From an uncultured bacterium (GTDB taxonomy: Bacteria > CAIJMQ01): a stretch of 28,016 bases of DNA. Below the pieces are notes generated by a model that did not search any database, was not told the origin of the DNA, and saw only the letters and a program-made list of their open reading frames with translations. Positions 23,725-28,016 of the stretch are shown here, piece after piece. The stretch lies in contig CAIJMQ010000025.1 in NCBI GenBank assembly GCA_903821905.1, positions 1 to 28,016 of the forward strand, given 5' to 3'. Every line of letters starts with the position of its first letter. Positions within the stretch are counted from its first letter, which is position 1. The translations under genes were made by a program, and so were the position numbers.

Positions 23725-25077
23725 ATGGGAACCTCTAAAGCTATTTATGTTTGCCAAAGCTGCGGTTATACTTCAGTAAAATGGTTAGGTAAATGTCCTT
23801 CCTGTAATAACTGGAACACCCTCATTGAAGAAACCCAGCCAGAATCTCAAGACAGATATGTTTGGGGAAATAAACCCGTTATCCTTTCCGAAATAAAAGA
23901 GGGCGAAGAAAAAAGATTTTCTACGGGGATGCCGGAGTTTGATAGAGTATTGGGAGGTGGCGTAGTAGAGGGCGATGTAATCTTAATAGGGGGTGAACCC
24001 GGGATAGGTAAATCAACGCTTCTATTGCAAGCTGCTGCTTTAGCTTCTCAAAAAGGTAAGAAGGTCTTGTATATATCCGGTGAGGAATCTGTATCACAAA
24101 TTAAACTGCGGGCTGAAAGATTAAAAATATCCTCTTCTTCTTTAAGCGTTCTCTGTGAAGTCAGTCTGGAAAGAATAAAAAAATTTATCGAGGAAATATC
24201 TCCCGACTGGATTATACTGGATTCTATCCAAACAGCATACAAACCGGAGATTAATTCCTCCGCCGGGTCTGTATCTCAAATCCGGGAATGCGCTTCTGAT
24301 TTGATTCAACTTACAAAAAAGGGCTCTAAGGCTCTATTCCTTATAGGCCACGTTACCAAAGAAGGTTTAATTGCAGGTCCAAGAGTATTAGAACATATGG
24401 TAGATGCGGTTCTTTATTTTGAAGGAGAAAAAACAGGACCGTTCCGCATTTTAAAAACTTTTAAAAACAGGTTCGGGTCTACTCAGGAAATCGGAGTATT
24501 TGAAATGACTGAGAAGGGTTTGAAAGAAATCCTAAACCCTTCCGAAATATTCATATCACATAACCCTTCTCCTACCCCGGGCTCAGCAATTGCCCCGTCT
24601 GTCGAGGGAACAAGACCGCTTTTAGTCGAGATTCAAGCTCTTGTAACTAATTCTACAACTATGAATTTTGCCAGGAGAGTAATCACCGGCGTAGACTATA
24701 ATAGAGTCCTTCTTTTGTTGGCTGTCTTGGAGAAAGCAAAGGGAATACCTCTTCATAAATATGATTTGTTTATCAATGTGGTCGGCGGTATTAAAATAGA
24801 AGATACTGGAACCGATTTACCCGTAATCTTTGCTATTGTTTCATCTCTTAAAAACAAACCATTGCCTGCAGGAACATTGTTTGTCGGAGAGGTTGGACTA
24901 TCCGGAGAGGTACGGGGCGTATCTAATATAAAAGTACGGATTAAAGAAGCGGAGAAGCTGGGTTTTAAAAAATGTATATTACCGGAGGTAAACATGTCTT
25001 CTTTATCCTCCTCCAAATTGGAATGTATAGGAGTTAGTGATATTATATCTGCACTCAACAAATTTTTCCCTAATTAA
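23725..25077 (+). CDS. radA: DNA repair protein RadA/Sms
   Basis: A 450-residue RadA, a hexameric motor for branch migration in recombination. The N-terminal zinc finger has Cys10, Cys13, Cys24 and Cys27. Walker A is [10 protein letters not shown] at 89-98, the RadA-specific KNRFG motif is at 247-251, and a Lon-protease-like C-terminal domain follows ([11 protein letters not shown]). All key residues are intact. It starts six bases after dnaB. radA followed by a PIN/TRAM gene recalls Bacillus (radA-disA-yacL) without disA. Confidence 0.97.
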   Translation: MGTSKAIYVCQSCGYTSVKWLGKCPSCNNWNTLIEETQPESQDRYVWGNKPVILSEIKEGEEKRFSTGMPEFDRVLGGGVVEGDVILIGGEPGIGKSTLLLQAAALASQKGKKVLYISGEESVSQIKLRAERLKISSSSLSVLCEVSLERIKKFIEEISPDWIILDSIQTAYKPEINSSAGSVSQIRECASDLIQLTKKGSKALFLIGHVTKEGLIAGPRVLEHMVDAVLYFEGEKTGPFRILKTFKNRFGSTQEIGVFEMTEKGLKEILNPSEIFISHNPSPTPGSAIAPSVEGTRPLLVEIQALVTNSTTMNFARRVITGVDYNRVLLLLAVLEKAKGIPLHKYDLFINVVGGIKIEDTGTDLPVIFAIVSSLKNKPLPAGTLFVGEVGLSGEVRGVSNIKVRIKEAEKLGFKKCILPEVNMSSLSSSKLECIGVSDIISALNKFFPN

Positions 25078-25091
25078 AAAGGGGGTGTATT

Positions 25092-26102
25092 ATGTTTGCA
25101 ATTATAATTCGTATTCTTTTTGTACTCTTTTGTATAGTTATAGGCCTATATTTTTCTGCCGGGTTTAGCAGCTTGCTTGCGCCAAATATTTTGGGCGGGT
25201 TTTGGGGGTTAGCCTGGGCAACGGCCATCCTTCTTCTTGAATGGGGTTTAAAGAAAACTCCCCCAAAGGGATTAATAGCCGGTTCGGTTGGGATGTTAAT
25301 AGGTCTTATATTGGCCAATTTAATTACAAGTATGCTTTTAAGCTTTCCTTTCACTCCTTATATATCGCTTATTTTAAAGGTAGGGATTGCTTTGGCTATG
25401 GGGTACCTCGGCATGATGGTTGCGTGGACGAAAAGAGAGGAATTCAGAATTTTCCTGCCACAACTTACCTCCAGTACAGAGAAAAAATGGAAAATATTAG
25501 ACACATCCGTAATAATAGATGGGCGCATTGCTGATATTGCTGAGACAGGATTTCTGGAAGGAGTAATAGTATTACCCAAGTTCATATTAGATGAACTTCA
25601 TAAAATCGCAGATTCTACTATCCCTTTAAGGAGAAGAAGAGGAAGGCGTGGTTTAGATATTCTTAACCGAATGCAAAAGAGCGGTTCTTTGGAGGTAGTA
25701 GTCGAAGAAAAAGATTTCCCCGAAACAAGAGAAGTTGATTCTAAGCTCGTTCAGTTAGCAAAGTCTTTGGATGGGATAATTGTTACCAATGATTATAACT
25801 TAAATAAAATAGCGAAATTACAGGGAGTAGAAGTTTTAAATATAAACGAATTAGCCAACTCCTTAAAACCCGTGATCTTACCTAGCGAGGAACTACAAGT
25901 GAGAGTAGTTAAAGAAGGAAAGGAACCAAACCAGGGCATCGCTTATCTTGATGACGGGACGATGGTTGTTGTAGAAAATGCCAGGGGCTTAATAGGTGAA
26001 GATTTAACTGTGGAAGTGACTTCTATACTGCAAACATCTGCGGGAAGAATGATTTTCGGTCAGCAGAAAGGTGGCAAAACCCGCTCTTCCAAAACATCTT
26101 AA
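25092..26102 (+). CDS. PIN/TRAM domain membrane protein (YacL-like)
   Basis: A 336-residue protein with about four N-terminal membrane helices (1-112), a PIN nuclease domain (133-255) and a C-terminal TRAM domain (about 265-325). PIN acidic residues are Asp137 in [11 protein letters not shown], Glu169 in LDELHKIAD, Asp216 and Asp234 in [11 protein letters not shown] very basic RRRRGRRG follows. The TRAM part is [17 protein letters not shown]. The family (B. subtilis YacL) is thought to be an RNase, but its target is not defined. A GGGGGTG site precedes the ATG. The gene ends inside the terminator hairpin at 26099. Confidence 0.93.
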   Translation: MFAIIIRILFVLFCIVIGLYFSAGFSSLLAPNILGGFWGLAWATAILLLEWGLKKTPPKGLIAGSVGMLIGLILANLITSMLLSFPFTPYISLILKVGIALAMGYLGMMVAWTKREEFRIFLPQLTSSTEKKWKILDTSVIIDGRIADIAETGFLEGVIVLPKFILDELHKIADSTIPLRRRRGRRGLDILNRMQKSGSLEVVVEEKDFPETREVDSKLVQLAKSLDGIIVTNDYNLNKIAKLQGVEVLNINELANSLKPVILPSEELQVRVVKEGKEPNQGIAYLDDGTMVVVENARGLIGEDLTVEVTSILQTSAGRMIFGQQKGGKTRSSKTS

Positions 26103-26127
26103 GAATTTTGCATCTGCAAATTCTTAA
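26099..26127. terminator. Stem-loop at convergent gene ends
   Basis: TTAAGAATTT(T)GCA pairs with TGCAAATTCTTAA across a two-base loop, with one bulged T. It overlaps the stop codon of the PIN/TRAM gene and, on the other strand, the stop of the phoU remnant, so it probably served both convergent genes. The stem is AT-rich and lacks a strict U-run, so its efficiency is uncertain. Confidence 0.5.
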
Positions 26128-26260
26128 CTTAATTCTTTGGGATGATGTTTCACCGCTTTCTCTTCAAACATATAAATAATATCTTCTGCAATATTTGTAG
26201 CACACAGATACGTTCAAGATAACGGGCAATGAGAAGTAGCAGCACTACACAGCTGGCAAT
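26124..26260 (-). pseudogene. phoU: 3' remnant of phoU (truncated and frameshifted)
   Basis: Reading the minus strand, 26207-26224 encodes RYLERI, preceded by LLLIA. After a shift of frame, 26124-26201 encodes ATNIAEDIIYMFEEKA and a short tail to a TAA. These are the adjacent blocks of PhoU C-termini (RYLERIxDHATNIAED...). Between the two blocks there are 5 nt where 9 are expected, so a 4-nt loss removes the Asp-His and shifts the frame. Upstream of about 26260 the resemblance stops and the G+C-richer sensor region begins. PhoU normally regulates the phosphate-uptake system; this copy cannot work. I judge it a relic cut by insertion or deletion. Confidence 0.72.
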
Positions 26261-26307
26261 TGAAAGAACGGTCTCATATAAATTCTTTCTGCATCCGATT
26301 TCCCAAC

Positions 26308-27252
26308 TTACAGAGAACGAGGATTGGACGGAGACTCGTAGTTCACGCCCGCAATAGGCTCATCCTGAATGGCTTGCTGTAGGGCAGATAGGATGTCTTG
26401 GCACAGAAACAACATCTTGCGCTTCTGCCCCAGAGACATAGCCAGAGATCGAACGTTCGTGTTCTCGCGAGAGAGAGCAAGGATACGCCCCCTTATCTCG
26501 CTAAACTTGGCATAGTCTGACATCGCTGTTTCAAGGTCGGGATCACCGCGAAGTTTCGGTAGCGAGACCAAGCCATCAAGATCCTTACGAACCTGCTGAT
26601 CCTCATTGGTCATCAGTACCTCCAACTCGTCCATTTTCTTGTCGTTTTCTTCCGCGATATGAGGTGCAAGCAGAGTCTGTATGCGCAACGCTGCGGTCTG
26701 TGCATCAAAAGCAAACAGTGCTATGTTGCTGGCTTCCGAGGAACCGGCGCTTTTCGCTACAAGTCTAGAAAGGGTGGTGTCCATTTCCTTGAGCACGTCA
26801 GCAGCCGGGCCAAAAGCTAAACTGTAAGCTTTAATATTGGTGTTCTTGACTGCCAGACTCAGTAGATCGTTATCGATATGTTGTAGGTCAGCAAAAGCAT
26901 TAGAGAATTTGAAAAGAAGATCTTTTTCGTTCTGGGTTCCGCTAGTTGCTAGGAGTGCCCCTAGCTCCTTGCGTTCCTGTTCCACCTCCGCCGTGATCGC
27001 ACGGGCCTGGTCTGCGAAAGTCTGCGAGTCTTGATCGGTAATTGCCAAGACCGCGCTCTTCTCATCCTCTGAGGCTAAAGTCAGTGTTAAACGCATCCTA
27101 GCTACCAAGTCTACCCGCTTAGCCTTGAAGACAAGTTGCTCGGCAGGGCTCTGCACTGGTCTGAAGTGCAGCACTACTAGTACACCTATAAGAAAAATCA
27201 CCGCGCCGGTGACCATCCACAGGACTTCCTTGACGCCAGGCTTAATTGTCAT
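26308..27252 (-). CDS. Chemoreceptor-like sensor with tandem helical bundles but no output domain
   Basis: A 314-residue protein with one N-terminal membrane helix (about 11-29) and an otherwise all-helical, probably periplasmic domain. Two related units are visible: LSLAVKNTNIKAYSLAFG (131-148) and LALSRENTNVRSLAMSLG (258-275), each ending a roughly 125-residue bundle, as in four-helix-bundle MCP sensor domains. There is no second TM, HAMP, methyl-accepting or kinase domain, so it cannot signal like a chemoreceptor alone. The ribosome site AAGGAG is good. Base composition differs from its neighbours: 34 of 60 bases are G or C in 27001-27060, against 16 of 60 in 25801-25860 of the PIN/TRAM gene. 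This suggests transfer. Confidence 0.7.
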   Translation of the reverse strand: MTIKPGVKEVLWMVTGAVIFLIGVLVVLHFRPVQSPAEQLVFKAKRVDLVARMRLTLTLASEDEKSAVLAITDQDSQTFADQARAITAEVEQERKELGALLATSGTQNEKDLLFKFSNAFADLQHIDNDLLSLAVKNTNIKAYSLAFGPAADVLKEMDTTLSRLVAKSAGSSEASNIALFAFDAQTAALRIQTLLAPHIAEENDKKMDELEVLMTNEDQQVRKDLDGLVSLPKLRGDPDLETAMSDYAKFSEIRGRILALSRENTNVRSLAMSLGQKRKMLFLCQDILSALQQAIQDEPIAGVNYESPSNPRSL

Positions 27253-27305
27253 AACATGATCTCCTTATGTTTAGTGAATATCAGATTTATTAAAGAAGAA
27301 CTAAG

Positions 27306-27394
27306 TGGTGCCGGGAGAGGGAGTTGAACCCACACGGACTTTAAGGTCCACTGGATTTTGAATCCAGCGCGTCTGCCAATTCCGCCATTCCGGC
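27306..27394 (-). tRNA. tRNA-Leu (anticodon CAA), CCA encoded, two stem mismatches
   Basis: A class II tRNA with long variable arm. The anticodon stem is CTGGA/TCCAG with loop TTCAAAA (CAA, reading UUG), and the D arm GCGGAATTGGCAGACGC is typical of leucine. The acceptor GCCGGAA/TCCCGGC has an A6:C67 mismatch, and the T stem GTGGG/CCCTC has a U50:U64 mismatch. Discriminator A is followed by an encoded CCA, unlike the tRNA-Ala and tRNA-Gln in this window. It may be functional, slightly degenerate, or of foreign origin. Confidence 0.93.
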
Positions 27395-27434
27395 AAGTAT
27401 GGTTTTTAAAAAGATATTTTAACAAAAGACTTTC

Positions 27435-27644
27435 TTAGTGTCTAAACAGCCATTTGTCAATAGAATTCTTGGCATCTGCAAGTGCTTCCTCTTTTGTGGA
27501 AAAACCACCATTTCCTCCTCCGAATGCATTGCCAATAACTCGATCCCTCAGCATCTTTGTTGGAGTTGCACTCCAAGACCAATTTTTGTCACTCTGCCTC
27601 AGTAAGATAGACACTCCTTTGTGTTTTTTGTTATATTCTTCCAT
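27435..27644 (-). CDS. Small hypothetical protein
   Basis: A 69-residue soluble protein. A central Gly-rich NAFGGGNGGFSTKEEAL runs into an amphipathic helix (ADAKNSIDKWLF). The feature resembles small proteins with a two-strand plus helix fold, but I do not recognise a named family. A weak AGAAGG site lies 10 bases before the ATG. It is between gyrB and tRNA-Leu on the same strand. No function can be given. Confidence 0.55.
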   Translation of the reverse strand: MEEYNKKHKGVSILLRQSDKNWSWSATPTKMLRDRVIGNAFGGGNGGFSTKEEALADAKNSIDKWLFRH

Positions 27645-27685
27645 TTTTGTTTTGCCTTCTTACTTTAGAGTTTTAACTTTTTCTT

Positions 27686-28016
27686 TTATACATCGAGGTT
27701 TTGTGTTTCTAGGGCGTGTGTTTGTATATATTCTCTGCGCGGCTCAACCTCGTCTCCCATAAGAATACCGAAGATTTCGTCCGCAGCATAAGCATCTTCT
27801 AATCTTATCTGCACAAGGGTTCTTTTCTCGGGATCCATTGTTGTCTCCCACAATTGCTCCGGGTTCATTTCGCCAAGCCCTTTATAACGCTGGATTGCAA
27901 GACCTTTTCTGCCGAGCTCTTTTATCTTCTCAAGTATCTGTGGGCCTGAAAAAAGATTGTATTCTTCGCCTTCGCTCTTAAGTTTATAGATAGGTTTTTC
28001 GCTAATTTTAAGGGTA
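27686..28016 (-). CDS. gyrB: DNA gyrase subunit B, C-terminal part (cut by window edge)
   Basis: The last 110 or so codons of GyrB; the start lies beyond the right edge. The Toprim-to-tail segment [18 protein letters not shown] is diagnostic for GyrB/ParE, followed by [15 protein letters not shown] and the terminal [12 protein letters not shown]. Upstream codons read [16 protein letters not shown] and [10 protein letters not shown]. GyrB with GyrA introduces negative supercoils. ParE has a similar tail, so a topoisomerase IV subunit is a small alternative. The protein ends 9-12 residues past the usual REYI motif, as often seen. Confidence 0.93.
   Translation of the reverse strand, partial: TLKISEKPIYKLKSEGEEYNLFSGPQILEKIKELGRKGLAIQRYKGLGEMNPEQLWETTMDPEKRTLVQIRLEDAYAADEIFGILMGDEVEPRREYIQTHALETQNLDV

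Noticed and set aside
26230-27394. Integrative element with attachment sites at tRNA-Leu
   Set aside because: No integrase, and no copy of the tRNA 3' end could be seen near 26230-26310.
1-28016. CRISPR array, transposon or tandem repeats
   Set aside because: No regularly spaced repeats, transposase motifs or terminal inverted repeats were seen on reading both strands.

Overview
This window looks like a chromosomal segment from an uncultured, deep-branching bacterium with mostly AT-rich DNA. Compact operons, TTG starts on at least four genes (nadD, comEC, the acyl-CoA ligase and rpsB) and strong AGGAGG-type ribosome sites favour a free-living bacterium over a reduced symbiont. A CsgG-family protein suggests an outer membrane. 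I cannot assign the phylum; an Omnitrophota-like candidate phylum is a guess only.

Layout. (1) 1-5293, minus strand: comEC-like channel, exported PLD-type nuclease, GH5 glycosidase, nadD, tRNA-Ala(GGC), short hpf, PTS EIIA protein and the start of tpiA. Genes overlap or are separated by a few bases, so this looks like one operon. (2) 5450-7234, plus strand: a Cys-rich small protein, a radical-SAM DNA modification/repair family protein with a helix-hairpin-helix tail, and yjbQ. (3) 7269-13258, minus strand: a TTG-started acyl-CoA ligase, gltX, ispE, spoVG carrying a zinc-ribbon insert, tRNA-Gln(TTG), a CDF metal transporter and a one-TM protein. (4) 13412-26102, plus strand: recO, csgG-like, der, a zinc-ribbon membrane protein, plsY-gpsA, half of a flippase, then rpsB-tsf-pyrH-frr running into dnaB-radA-PIN/TRAM. 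(5) 26124-28016, minus strand: a frameshifted phoU remnant, a G+C-richer orphan chemoreceptor-like sensor, tRNA-Leu(CAA) with encoded CCA, a small unknown protein and the 3' end of gyrB.

Most of the content is core: translation (gltX, rpsB, tsf, frr, hpf, three tRNAs), replication and repair (dnaB, radA, recO, gyrB), cofactors, isoprenoids and lipids (nadD, ispE, plsY, gpsA), and ribosome assembly (der). The parts worth a second look are the MBL-less ComEC overlapping a nuclease gene, SpoVG with a zinc ribbon inside its core, a cysteine cluster before the P-loop of the acyl-CoA ligase, the radical-SAM locus, and the disturbed phoU / sensor / tRNA-Leu segment.

No CRISPR array, transposase, integrase or rRNA was seen. 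No gene-free stretch exceeds about 180 bases; the largest gaps are 26127-26307 (phoU remnant), 19401-19561 (rpsB promoter), 5294-5449 and 13259-13411 (divergent promoter regions).
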